A stretch of DNA of 64,000 nucleotides from positions 2,479,718-2,543,717 of the forward strand of contig NC_088873.1 in assembly GCF_032884065.1 (NCBI RefSeq), in the 5' to 3' direction. Position numbers and translations under genes: made by a program. This DNA is from Artemia franciscana (Eukaryota > Arthropoda > Branchiopoda > Anostraca > Artemiidae). Under the pieces are notes generated by a model that worked only from the letters and a program-made list of their open reading frames with translations, had not been told where the DNA came from and ran no database searches. How positions within the stretch are numbered: the stretch's first letter is position 1; every line of letters starts with the position of its first letter. Positions 1-10,385 of the stretch are shown here, piece after piece.

Positions 1-102
1 CAGCAGCCTCTTCTGCAAGAATCCAGCTCTTTCTTGAATGTCTGCCAGAAATTCTTTCTTTGGCTGCCTGGTCTCCGTTTCCAAGTTGGAAGGGGGTCGC
101 AG
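1..102 (+). other. Possible exon cut by the window edge
   Basis: The first 102 bases are less AT-rich than what follows and end in a consensus 5' splice site (CAG/GTGAGG, GT at 103-104). Two of three forward frames are open across it, and the reverse strand is also open in places, so frame and strand are not fixed. No family is recognised. It could be the end of an exon of a gene to the left, or a chance donor in a repeat. Confidence 0.17.
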
Positions 103-404
103 GTGAGGACATCGCGGGATATGGTTCCAGCTGGCCGTCGTAGTGTGTGTCCCAGGAATTTCAGTCATTGCTGTTTTATGATTACCGGGATGGGTATGTA
201 ACCATTTGGCAAAAGTTTCCAGCCCCAGTATTCATATACTAGAGCTGTTGCTGAGCCTAAACATGTCATTATTTGAATATAAATACGCAGGTAGTGGCGC
301 TTCGCAGTAGAAAGTGAGGGCAGTAAGCATTTGGGGTAGAGAGACTGGCTACTTTTGGTATGTATCATTTCCAATCAAGCTGCTCTCCCTCTTCTGGGCT
401 GAAT

Positions 405-640
405 CAAATGCGGTTTCTGCTATTAATATGTCTGCTCTGCCTGCTCCTAAAGCTGCAGATGCAAGTAGTAGTTGTAGTCTAAGTCTCATGTAGTAAAAAT
501 GTAGTTCTAAGCAGTCACAAGTAGTTGTAGTTGCAGTTGCAAGTAGTCAGGGTGATAGTCCCAAGTATTCCCAGTTGCAAGTTCACAAACACAAGCAATT
601 ACAGCTGTAGATAGTCAGAAAAGTAGCAGTTGTCGCCCAT
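405..640. repeat. Degenerate TAG/TGCA trinucleotide-rich tract
   Basis: Variants of AGTAGTTGTAGTTGCAAGTA recur without exact periodicity. It adjoins the ~115-bp tandem array on its right. A tract of the opposite strand sense (ACTGCTACTACT-like) lies at 2335-2505, so the two are probably parts of one repeat family in opposite orientations. Confidence 0.6.
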
Positions 641-1125
641 AAAGGTTCAATTTAATCTCCTCAACCATTCCTGAGATATTGTTCATACGCTCTTTTGACA
701 GCCTTCATGCATTGCTTAACATTTACCCCAAAATCCCATGAAAATTTCACCATAATGGCTTTAATCATTCCAGATATACTGCAGATGTGCCCTTTAAACA
801 TCCCTATTCAAATAAACATCCCCCTCAACATGCACTGAAAATTTTAACCTTAAACCTCTAAACCATTCCTGAGAAGTTATACATATGTTGTTTTGAGTAC
901 CTGCATGCACAACGTGCGTTTTGATTTGGTTAAGCGTTTCTCTAAAATTTCACCTCAATACCCTTAACACCAGTCGTAATAACCATAGCAATAGTGGTAG
1001 TATGCACATTTTGCCTTTGGCCAATTCAACATCCCCATAAACATGCTGAGAAATTTCCAACTTAACACTCTAAGCTGTCACTAATATATGACTTATATAT
1101 GCTACCCTTTTGACAACCTGCATAC
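641..1125 (+). repeat. Degenerate ~115-bp tandem array, orientation A
   Basis: Four or so diverged units share the phrases AACATCCCCCTCAACATG, TGAAAATTT(T/C)AAC, ACCATTCCTGAGATATT, and CTTTTGACAACCTGCATGCA. The same units return at 1560-1700 and 14440-14800 in this orientation, and at 2505-2990 in the opposite one. No coding sense is seen. Confidence 0.65.
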
Positions 1126-1201
1126 AGGCCAGGATTTCTTCATAGGCCCTGGCCTAGGGGCATAAAATGCCAGGGGATGTAAAAAGAACTAAATCAAGAC
1201 T

Positions 1202-1241
<40 letters not shown>

Positions 1242-1560
1242 AACTGAACTGATGTGATTTATTGTCAAAGTGTCAAGTGCACTGTGCTGGCTATTCATAG
1301 AATAGTGGTTTTGTAACAACACAGGAATTCTGTAGATGCTTATAAACTGTCAGATGTCTGCAAATAACAGCAGCTGAGAGCTCAGTATCACCCCTGTCTT
1401 GCATTACTTTTGGCTCATCACTCATTAGGTGCCTTCTGTTCAGGGATTCTACCATCCCCGAATTTTCAGGGATTTCCCTGTAAATCCTTTGTGTCTCCCC
1501 CTCAAAAAATTGTTTTGGCCTAGGGGCGCCAGATTTAAATCTGGCCCTGCCTGCACATAG
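1126..1560. repeat. Interspersed repeat carrying a T35 tract
   Basis: This block interrupts the 115-bp array. Near its ends are two copies of GGCCTAGGGGC (about 1152 and 1519), with ATTTAAATCTGGCCCTGCC near the right end. A pure T run of about 35 lies at 1203-1237. It is probably a small non-autonomous transposon or SINE inserted in the array. Its exact borders cannot be set by eye. Confidence 0.4.
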
Positions 1561-1700
1561 TTTCTTTGATTTATTTGAGCCCCCCCCCCCAATATTCCCT
1601 GAAAGTTTTAGCTTAATTTATCATTAGTCTCAGTAGCAGCAATATTAGTAGCATGCATATAGTGCCTTTTGTTTACATCAGCATCTTCCTCAGAGGGTTA
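1561..1700 (+). repeat. Fragment of the ~115-bp tandem family
   Basis: It contains a C10 run, then CCTGAAAGTTTTAGCTTAAT and GCATGCATATAGTGCCTTTTG, matching units at 641-1125. It is likely the displaced remainder of that array beyond the inserted T-tract element. The following 1700-2330 holds a G13 run and AT-rich sequence with no gene that I can support. Confidence 0.45.
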
Positions 1701-2334
1701 GAGGGGGGGGGGGGGGTAAGAATCCTAATTATAATTTGTGCAGTATTTGGTGGATTAAAATTTTTTTCTATTAATTCAAGTCTGGGAAGACCAAAAATTC
1801 TGCTATTGGCGTACTTTTGGTTTTAACAGTGCTTCATTGCAATTTCACACCAGTGAAATCAAACTTTAACTAATATTAGGCCTCTCTATTAGTCTTAACC
1901 TGACTTCAGATGCATTAGGGGGAGGGGGTATTTTTTTAGGCTACTTACAACATTTTTGTTTTGTTTTGAATGTCCTATATTATTTTCAATCCCATCCATT
2001 ATTATTCTCAAATAAGAGGGAACAGGAACATTTCAATCATAACTGAGTTTTTGATTACTATGACCTTGAAAGAATCACAACTTAGTTTTGGTTAAAAAGC
2101 TATTGAATCCAAACACAGAATTCAGCCTAAGCACATAGATGATAATGATCCGAAGAAACGTTAAGGCAACTTGTTCCATGGAACTGGCTACAGGTAATAG
2201 TGCAAAAAAGGTCATTCTTTTTGCAAATGTGTGGAAGATTATCACAATCACTTTAACATCTGCGGTAAATCAGTTTGAGAAGGCTTTCAGGAGTAGGCAG
2301 TGTATTGCTTTAATACATGACAGATTGGAAAGAA

Positions 2335-2505
2335 AATATTCGCATCTGCACTACTTACAACTGCTACTGCAATTTCTTGTTACTGCAACAGCAGACTCTT
2401 GATACAGTGACTGTGACTGCTTGAAACTGCAGCTGTAATCACTTATGACTGCTACTACTACTTCAGACTGTTTGCTACTACTACTACTACTGTTAAACTG
2501 AATCA
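2335..2505. repeat. Degenerate ACTGCT/ACTACT tract
   Basis: Runs of CTGCTACTACTACT-like trinucleotides are seen, in complementary sense to the tract at 405-640. The unit TACTACTACTACTACTG at its right end is the cleanest. It directly adjoins the inverted 115-bp array at 2505-2990. Confidence 0.55.
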
Positions 2506-2990
2506 AAAGAGTTTAAGTGTATCCAGGTTGCCATAATAGAACAGATACAATATAACACAAATAGAATAGGGTATAAAGTTGAAACTTTAATGGGAAGTTG
2601 AGGGGGATATATAACTAAATCAATATAATATATGTGTATCCAGCTTGGTAAAAGGTTGTCTGTGCAATATTCAAAGAAAAACACAGGGTATTACACTGAA
2701 TCTTCAGAGTATGGTTTAGGGGATGCTAAACTAAACCAGAAGACACTATGTGCATCCAGTTTTGTCCAAAGGACATTTGAAATATCTCCAGAACAGCTAA
2801 GGATATTAAGCTATAACTGCCAGGACATGCAGAGTGGGAAACTGAACTAAATCAAAACTCACTATGTGAATCCAAGGTTGCCAAAAGGACATATCTTTAA
2901 ATCTTATGAAAGATTAAGGAAATTACATGGCAACTTTGAGGGTATGAGGAAGGGCTAAACCCTTCCCCCATTGCTTCTAGGGACCAGAAC
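2506..2990 (-). repeat. ~115-bp tandem array, inverted copy
   Basis: Units carry TATGTGCATCCAG(T/C)TTG, AAAAGGACATAT, and GTTGAGGGGGATAT, the reverse complements of phrases in the array at 641-1125. The short open frames in here (for example 2632-2850) are by-products of the repeat. Confidence 0.6.
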
Positions 2991-3564
2991 ATAATTAGCA
3001 CCTTACTGAAAACAAAACATGTTTTAAACATTTTATCTGTATCAAATTTAGTAAAACTAAAATAGTAATGACTTTCAGTAACAAATAATGGTACATATAT
3101 AAAACTTTTAATCTATGTCCATTTTTTTTTTAGCTCAAAATGTCAAAAGCATAGATCAAAATATAGTTTTTTTTAAGTAAAGTAAGAAATATGTTTTGGC
3201 CTATAAAAAGCATGGGGATGTTAGCCCTACTCTGCTCTGTGATAATTTCTACTCATTTTGACTTGGTTAATTATTGTAACTTCTATTCATTTTGTGTTTC
3301 ATTGATTAAAATATGGTGGTTCATGGCAGTTTTATGCTTTAAAGATTATGTGACTTTATTTCTGCTCATCTCTGGTCTAATGCAGCTCTTTACTTTTTGT
3401 TGAAAAACTTCTGTTGTGGAAAACAATTTTTTTAATTAATTTATGACAAAGGATTGAAATCAGATTTCTAAATCAAAACTTACTAAATGTAGCATAATGG
3501 TTGTTACTAAAAAGTCTCCTTCCCATACAAGTAAACATTCAAATGGGCATAAGTCCATTTATTA

Positions 3565-4445
3565 GTCATGCAATATTGCCAATGCTAATGCCATCAGTGG
3601 GTTAGAAGTTATGTACAGCAGTGTGGATAGCATAACTAACAAGATAGACAAAATTAAGGCAGTGATGGCCCTAAAACCTGAAGTCAATGTATTTGCTTTT
3701 ACTGAAGCAAAGCCCCAGTGGATATAAACTCCTTTGTCAGAGACAAAATACAGGTACCCAGTTTCAAATTTTTCACAAACTTTGCAAAACAGGAAGGTAG
3801 AGGAGTTGCTACTTATGCAAGAGCATCCCTCCAGGTAGGCACCTTTGATATAAATAGTGAGTACAAACCCTGGGTAATAATTAAGCTTCATGATAGCCAA
3901 CTTGTGATAGGATGTCTGCACAGGAGCCCTAGTGCCCCCTGCCAAGTGAGATCAATAAAACCACTTACCAGCTCTGTTGACTAGGCTATAAGAATTACTA
4001 ATGAAAACGTAATCATAACAAGGGGCTTTAATCTACCCCAGGTGCAATGGACAGAGGGTTATGCCTCAGAAGAAGCTGGTCTTAATAACCCATTTATTGC
4101 ATGCCAACAAGATCATCATTGCACCAGGCAGTTAATTTTATCAAGATGGACAAACCCCAACTGTTCTTGACACCATGAAGCTGTACTGCAAACAAGCAAA
4201 TGCCAGACTACAGAACAACTTCTTCTTGAATAGTCATGGGGGTCTGGAACTCCCTATGCAAAGGAGCAGTCTCAGCTTCTAGTGTGAAAACCTTCAAGGG
4301 AGCTGTAGACAATGATTAGTTGTCAAAGCCATGGCTTTGAGAATGGGATGCAGCCAACACATTGGCTCAACATCATGACTAACTAGCACCAACAGGATAA
4401 TTCCTTATTTACTAGACAAAGCAATTTAAGGCAATTAGACAAGGA
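3565..4445 (+). pseudogene. CR1/L2-like LINE relic: endonuclease half joined to 3' tail
   Basis: From 3590 the forward frames read like the start of an APE-type endonuclease: a segment ending KPEVNVFAFTEAKPQ (the ITET motif region), then an open stretch at 3718-3984 with GRGVATYARASL and WVIIKLHDSQLVIGCLHRSP. Around 4010-4060 a GDFNLPQVQW-like block follows in a shifted frame. The RT core is missing. At 4195-4330 the sequence resumes as the usual LINE C-terminal tail (NFFLNS, then WNSL-like, then TFKGA). This is an internally deleted, frameshifted copy with no function expected. It is related to the elements at 10386-12770 and 16288-17985. Confidence 0.65.
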
Positions 4446-4984
4446 AAACAGAAACAAAAGTCTGGTTAATTTGACCACACATACAGCAATCATCATGAGC
4501 AGATATACTACTATCTGCTGATTCAAACAAAAACAAAAGTATTACACATTATTTCATTATACACTTGGACAAATCAGGAAAAAATGAGGCATAATTGTTA
4601 AGATAGAAACCATTATGTTTGGAAAGAGTGCTGACCAGGAAAGCAAAAATTACAGCTTTTATCTACTTTTCTCTGAAATTTCCTTCTGAAGAGCACATAT
4701 ACTAGAAAGTTACCACAAAACTTACTAGCCATAACTATGCAAAACTACTAATTATTAACTGATAGATAGTGGCACACTTAGGGAGGGGGAAACAAGGACT
4801 AACCCTAGTTGCAGCCTCTGAGGAGCCCAAACTGATTTTTTTCATCAATACCACAATCTTCTTATATCATCAGAACACTATTATGCATATTCTGTCATCA
4901 TTTATATTGGATGACAAAATTTAGCTAGCATAGGATGAAAGTAATATATCACTTGGTACATGTTCCTTAGTCATTATTAGAGAA

Positions 4985-5338
4985 GTACATCCATTTCTGG
5001 TTGACCTTCCTCCTCCACAGGGCAAACTAAAAATGCATACAGTGAGCTTGTTCATAGGTAATATTACCTATAGAGCAAAGTGTATTAGTCCATGAGCCCT
5101 GTAGGCAGCAGGGCAAGGTCTGTATTCTATATTCATTCAACAAAGGGTCATAAAACTAAAAAAAAACCCTTAAACAAGGTTTATTAAATAAATATGGAAT
5201 ACAGACCTCACCCTGCTGCCTGCAGGGCTCATGGACTAATAGGCTTTGCTCTATAGGCAATGTTACCTGTAAGCAAGCCTACTTTATGTATTTTTAGTTT
5301 CCTGCATGGAGGAGAGGTGTCAACCAGAAATGGATGTG
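4985..5338. mobile_element. Foldback MITE with ~155-bp inverted arms
   Basis: The left arm (about 4985-5145) and right arm (about 5190-5338) are reverse complements with scattered mismatches. Both hold ACATCCATTTCTGGTTGAC, TATAGAGCAAAG, ATTAGTCCATGAGCCCTG and GCAGCAGGG, around a ~45-bp AT-rich loop. There is no coding capacity. This is typical of a non-autonomous foldback DNA element. The target duplication was not resolved. Confidence 0.7.
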
Positions 5339-5435
5339 CTCCTAGAATTAGAATTTCTAAGCATTTCTAGCTTGTACAAAAGTGGCTAGTAAGAAAAAAT
5401 TGCAAATTGTAGCTGATTCAGTAACATTAATTTTC

Positions 5436-5658
5436 ATTTTGTAAAATTCTAGTTGAGTGACTTCTTGCTATCTAGGAAAGGGGTTAGGTTAGGAAAATGA
5501 AACTTTCAGGGATGGGTCTACAAGCTAAAGTAGGCCTATGACATGGGAAGGTATTTTAAAGTACCCACCTCCACTCCTTCTCCCTCTAAAGGACCCTGAA
5601 ATTCGCCTACATGAAAGGTTTATACCTATTGAAATTTTGACAAAGCAACATTTTACCT
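5436..5658 (+). mobile_element. Half copy of foldback family FB-A
   Basis: One arm of a family that recurs through the window (named FB-A here). It begins GTAAAATTCTAGTTGAGTGA, runs through GGGGTTAGGTTAGGAAAATG and AAACTTTCAGGGATGGGTCT to CTCCTTCTCCCTCTA, and ends near AACATTTTACCTTAA. It abuts the full-length copy at 5662. Confidence 0.65.
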
Positions 5659-5661
5659 TAA

Positions 5662-6302
5662 GCTAAAATTCTAATTGGTTGACTTTTGGCTATCTTGGAA
5701 AGGGGTTAGGTTGGGAAAATAAAACTTTCAGGGATGAGTCTAAAGGCTAAAGTATGTCTTGGGAAGGTATTTTGAAGTACCCACCTCTACTCCTTCTACC
5801 TCTAGAGGGTCCTGACCTTTGATGACCTTTAAAAATACATGTGTTATAAAAGTGAAACCTTGCAAAATAGATCTTCTGCTTGAATGAAGTACAACAAAAT
5901 TGTTTTCAGATTCACAACTTTGCTCAATCCCAATTTAGACAGTTTTAAAGATATGCAAATGCATTTCCAAAATTTTGAAAAAAAAACCATTCATATGGCA
6001 CAGAATTCTACTCAAATAACAGGTATCGCATTTTCAGAACTAAAGGCAGAGAAAAAGCAACTGGTAACTGAAAATTAAGGTAAAATGTTGTCTTGTCAAA
6101 ATTTCAATAGGTAGACCTATAGGCTAGACCTGTTGGGTAGGCCAATTTCAGGGCCCTCTAGAGGGAGAAGGAGTAGAGGTGGGTGCTTCAAAATACCTTC
6201 CTGGGACATACTTTAGCCTTTAGACTCATTGCTGAAAGTTTCATTTTCCTATCCTAACCCCTTTCTGAGACAGCCAAAAGTCAATCAACTGAAATTTACC
6301 AT
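5662..6302. mobile_element. Full-length foldback element, family FB-A
   Basis: The left terminal inverted repeat (about 5662-5815) has CTAATTGGTTGACTTTTGGC and GGAAAGGGGTTAGGTTGGGA and ends in CTCTAGAGGGTCCTGA. The right one (about 6150-6302) is its reverse complement. The ~330-bp middle gives the open frame at 5884-6078, which is not a recognisable protein. Other copies in the window are at 20095-20880, 50560-50720, 55493-56622, 58665-58850, 60541-61145 and 63407-63730. Confidence 0.75.
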
Positions 6303-7800
6303 ATGGTTTCCTATAAATTGACCAAAAACAATTTTCTAGGCTATTAAGACTAAGAAAATTAATAGGAGGTTAGCCTACTATTTCTGAACCAGCTGTAAAT
6401 GACAATCTTTTCAGATAGATTTTTTAGAAACAACCCATTGACCATTTGGTCTACAATGGATTGTTTTACTTTTTGGGTCTCCATGAAGGGCTCAAAATAT
6501 TTCCCCCAGAAGCAACTATGACACTATGAAATAGCCTAGCAAAAGAAAAGGCATGAAGTGATTTATTCACTTTCATTCTGTCTAACGTATTAGAAAACTC
6601 CAAATTAACCTAAATTCTGGATTGTAGAAAGTAATTGTACACACCAACTTTGTATGGAAGCTTGGACATTGTAATCCTAATTTGTAGTTATTAAATAACT
6701 TAGAAAAGACTTCACTAGGAGCAGTTGGAAAAGTAAAGGAATTTATATGGAGATTCCTGATATATATATACCAGAACAAGGACGTATGTTAGGTTGAAGC
6801 AAGGGAGAAAAAGCAGGACAATTAAATTCAAAGGAAATCCGGTGCCAAAAATCAGAATCTTCAGAGCTGACTAAAAGCATACTAATTTCAGCTATTTAAG
6901 ATTTTTCTTTTAATATAACTTTAACTATTTACATTTTAAACCATCTTTTATAGCTGCTTTAAAGATATTTAGGGATAAATTTTGTAATGGGTCTTAGCAA
7001 CTATTTCGATTTCAACTAATGTCGATGTAGGCTTGGCGTCGCAGGGCCTAATGAAGTTTTGATTTCACCCTAAATTTTTGAAGATAAACGAATCCTCTGC
7101 AGTAAGTTATATTTTTCTTATAAATTGTATGCTGCTCATTGGCAAAAATGCATGAGGGTGGGATCAAGGGTAAAAATTAAGATACCAATTAAGGGTAGCC
7201 TATAGGCTACAGTTAGGTCTTTTGAAAATGAAACAGGCTAGGAATACAATTTTACTTCATAATAGATAGAAAATTATAGTTAAACATAGGCTATTCATTT
7301 TTAAAAGTTTTGCTTTACTCCCAACTCCCCCAATCATCTTCTAGCCTAATGTAGGCTATAGTAGAATAGTAGTACTTTATTAACAAGCAAACTCCCACAG
7401 TATAAAAAACTGCCAAACTTGTTGCTTTCTGTCAGCTAGCCTACATTGTATATAAAAAAAACATAAGCACAGAAGTACAATATAGGCCTATAGGCTAAAC
7501 ATAGTCCACAGCAATGAGCCCAAATGGCTTGTCAAATAAAAATGAGTACAATTTTAGAAGTCAATTAACTAGAATTTTACCCAATTTTAAAATAAGCACA
7601 CCAAAACTGACACATAAAAAATATAAATGACACATTAACATGATGCATTAAAAATTTTCATTTATTTACTATTTCAACAAACACTGGTACAAAGCTCTTT
7701 CTTTAGTGCTCAGTTCTTGCATTAATGAGATTTAAAACTGGGATTTTTTTGCATTTGATCAAGGTAAAAGGGGCTTTGGAGGGCAATGATGGGCCCCTAA
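6303..7800. other. AT-rich intergenic sequence, no gene seen
   Basis: No coding exon, RNA gene or clear transposon end was recognised. Short motifs such as GTAGCCTATAGGCTAC and TAGGCCTATAGGCTA recur (about 7194-7210 and 7480-7495), as they do elsewhere in the window. They may be scraps of old dispersed repeats. Confidence 0.4.
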
Positions 7801-7804
7801 TTTC

Positions 7805-8035
7805 AAAAAATCAAGAGACAATGACAGTGAAAACTTAAAAAAATGAGCCATATAGGCCTATTACTACAAAGGCAAAGGTATACTAAAGAAAACTGACCTG
7901 TTTCTCTGGATACCTGAATTATGTTGGCTGATCTTAGTTTTAACAGATTTTTTGCAAAACTAAATTTCAGCTGGGAGGGGAACTTAGGTCTGGGAGGCAG
8001 TTGCCCCCTTGCCCCAAAGCAAAATAAGCCCCTGC
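7805..8035 (+). mobile_element. Copy of the CAGGGGCGTAAT-type hAT MITE family
   Basis: It shares with 24250-24478 the stretch from AAGGCAAAGGTATACTAAAG through CTGACCTGTTTCTCTGGATA and AAACTAAATTTCAGCTGGG to a final AAATAAGCCCCTG. A complete copy in the opposite orientation is at 27239-27512. It is non-coding, and the 5' terminus here is blurred. Confidence 0.6.
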
Positions 8036-8439
8036 CCTAGACTGGTAAGCACTTATAAATTTTACAATACCATATTTTTGAAAACAGTTTTTTGGTGTAT
8101 CCATAAAAATGGATACACCTCTGTATGTGCTAATGTGATGACTAACCAGTTGTACTGTCACCAAGTTTTGTTATCTGAAATGGTTGGGGATATATTAAGG
8201 GTGAGTAGTAAAATTTAAGAAAACTTACCATCTGCATAATTTTTCACCTATTTCAGGAAAACCAATTTTTATCAAAACTTGGTATGGTGGCTACTAAGCT
8301 TCTTTGTACTATGAGGTGAAATAAGTTTTCTAATGTTGTTTAAAAGCTTTGTAGCAAATTTTGTTAGGTATAGCATATGAAAATACTGAATTTGGCTATT
8401 TCATCATTTAACCCATTTGTTCTCCTATCTGGGGAATAA

Positions 8440-9225
8440 ATAGAAGTGCCATGCTTAGCAGCAAGTTTACATCAATTCTATTTAAATCAGAGCTACTAAA
8501 AGAACTGTTTCAACTGACCACAGTTAGAACTGTACAAGAAAACAAGAGAGAAATTCTGCAAGTGCTGCTTATGAGCAATGGGAGAATAACAGGAAACTTA
8601 ACATTCTGTTTCAATCAAGAGCTGACTCTAGTGTCTTATCTTTGTAAGCAGTCAAAAGTTGTCCTGGTAGTGTCAACTTGCTGTGAGGTTACCAGTATCA
8701 CATATCCAGTTCAGAAACCTGAGATCATTGAACACTGTAATAACACCAAAGGCATTGCTGACACATTTGAATAACTGTGTAGTCCAATGTCAGCTGCCCA
8801 GCAGACAAACAGGTGGCCCTTGTCCATGTTTTATGAGCTTATCAACATCATAGGCATTAACAATTGTGTTATCTACTCCTTTACTTTCTAGAAATCTGGC
8901 AGAAACTACTTTCACAAAAGGTTTTTGTGAATGTTCTGTCTAAAGAACTGGCCAAGCTGTATGTGGCTGCTTATCTAGAAATCTCAACTTAGCAATACTT
9001 GATCAGACTTGATATAAGTCAAACAACAGAGATGACAGGTGAAATATATTTAATAACATTTTCAGAAGAGAAAAGAATACCCTTTAGCCATTGCTCAGCA
9101 TGCATTTGCTGAATGACTAAATTTTTGCAACCCCTGCAATAAGCCATTCTGTAATGAACACCATGTGAAGTCATGCACATCAGTGGCTACAAGAAAGACA
9201 CCAATCTTGTGTGCTGTTTCAAACA
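8440..9225 (+). pseudogene. piggyBac-like transposase relic (C-terminal part)
   Basis: The open frame at 8451-8774 and its shifted continuation match the C-terminal half of piggyBac/PGBD transposases. Visible are ENKREILQVLL, LTLVSYLCKQSKVVLVVST, KPEIIEHCNNTKGIADTF (the family pattern KPxIVxxYNxTKGGVDxxD), then TNRWPLSMFYELINIIGINN after a frameshift. At about 9125-9200 a cysteine/histidine-rich end follows (CNPCNKPFCNEHHVKSC), like the Cys-rich tail of the family. The catalytic Asp before KGGVD has drifted, and stops and frameshifts interrupt the frame, so it is dead. The N-terminal half and the TTAA ends were not found. Confidence 0.72.
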
Positions 9226-9589
9226 TTTTTTTTTTGTAATTTGATTTTGGTAATTCCCACTTGTTTTTAAAATATACTTAAATGATGAGTTTTATAATCA
9301 ATGTTTCTTCAAATAGTAATTTTTACCAAAGCTTACCATCTGTATAACTTTTTGGGAAGCTTACCTTTCTAAGGTTAACTGTACCCTCAACCCCCAATAT
9401 GTGGAGACATGTAGGCCTACCCTGAAAATTATACTTTCATTATTTGATAATCTGTTTGTCAGTTTGAAGAATATTCTAGAGTGATTTCTGGAGATATCAG
9501 TACATAGCCTATATACAACTTAGTTTTTTAAGTAAGGCTGGTTTGAACATAAGTACACAATGAAAGATTATTTCAAAAAAGTAAATTTA

Positions 9590-10250
9590 TTCTCAGACAG
9601 TACATACTTTACTCTATTTTTCAACAAAGTTGACAAGTTTGCCAACTTATCATACCTCCCATTCAATTTTTAAATACCCTCTTCATAAACACTTGCTGCC
9701 TTTTCCAATAACAAAAGTTCACTGCTGTCTTCACATTGTTTTCACCATTGTAATGGTTGTCTTTGAGGTTTAGGAACAGATGGTAATCCCTTGACACAAG
9801 ATCAGGACTGTAGGCTGGGTCTGACCTGCAGTGTGAGGTCTTACATTGTCATGGGGAAGAATGATTCCCTTTGTCAGCATGCTGTGTCTTTGTTTTAAAT
9901 TGCTCTGCATTGTTTTCTTAGTGTTTGGATTTATGCTTTTACATTGATAGTGGTTCCTTGTTGGATAAAGTTGGCCAAAAAAACACCATGTATATCCCAA
10001 AACACAGACACCATGATTTTGCACTAGGACAGAGTCTGTTTGAACTTAACCTTTACAGGCAAGTTTGTATGTCTCCATTCCATGCTCTGTTGCTTCAATT
10101 CAGGCATGATATAGGAAACCTATATTTCATCTCCAGTTATGTCTGACTCAAGAAGCTCTTACCACTTTGTGATAATGAGTTAAGAACTTCATTACACACT
10201 GAAATATTTGGTTTTTGTGGTCTTCTGTTAAGAGTTTCCAGTCCCATTCC
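9590..10250 (-). pseudogene. mariner-type transposase relic
   Basis: The reverse strand reads, with frameshifts, as the C-terminal half of a mariner (DDxD) transposase: SMEWRHT, then VKFKQTLS, VSVFWDIHGVFLANFIQQGT with the second catalytic Asp, then the LPHDNVRPHTAGQT signature (HDNARPHTA box) within 9770-10024. Further 3' come SRDYHLF-like and GRYDKL remnants. In-frame stops at several points show it is inactive. The N-terminal HTH and the terminal inverted repeats were not identified. Confidence 0.8.
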
Positions 10251-10254
10251 ACAA

Positions 10255-10385
10255 AAACTTTATATGCCCAGGGGCATAACTCACAACCCTTCCCCTGGGC
10301 TCTGGGGGGTGGTGTCCACCCTGAAGAAATTGTTATATGCTGTTTGAACTGTTGTGAACAAAATGGCTATCTCACAATTTTGATG
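10255..10385 (+). repeat. Dispersed repeat family B, fragment
   Basis: It shares AACTTTATATGCCC(A/C)(T)GGGGCA, the CTGAGGGGT/CTGGGGGGT block and GAACAAAATGGCTATCTC with copies at 12828-13250 and 14855-15165. It stops where the LINE at 10386 begins, suggesting the LINE inserted into it (the family resumes at 12828). Confidence 0.55.

Noticed and set aside
2139-2402. 87-codon forward open frame
   Set aside because: No splice context or recognisable family; its end overlaps the degenerate trinucleotide tract.
5884-6078. 64-codon open frame in an FB-A element
   Set aside because: Other copies of the same element do not keep the frame; it is internal repeat sequence.
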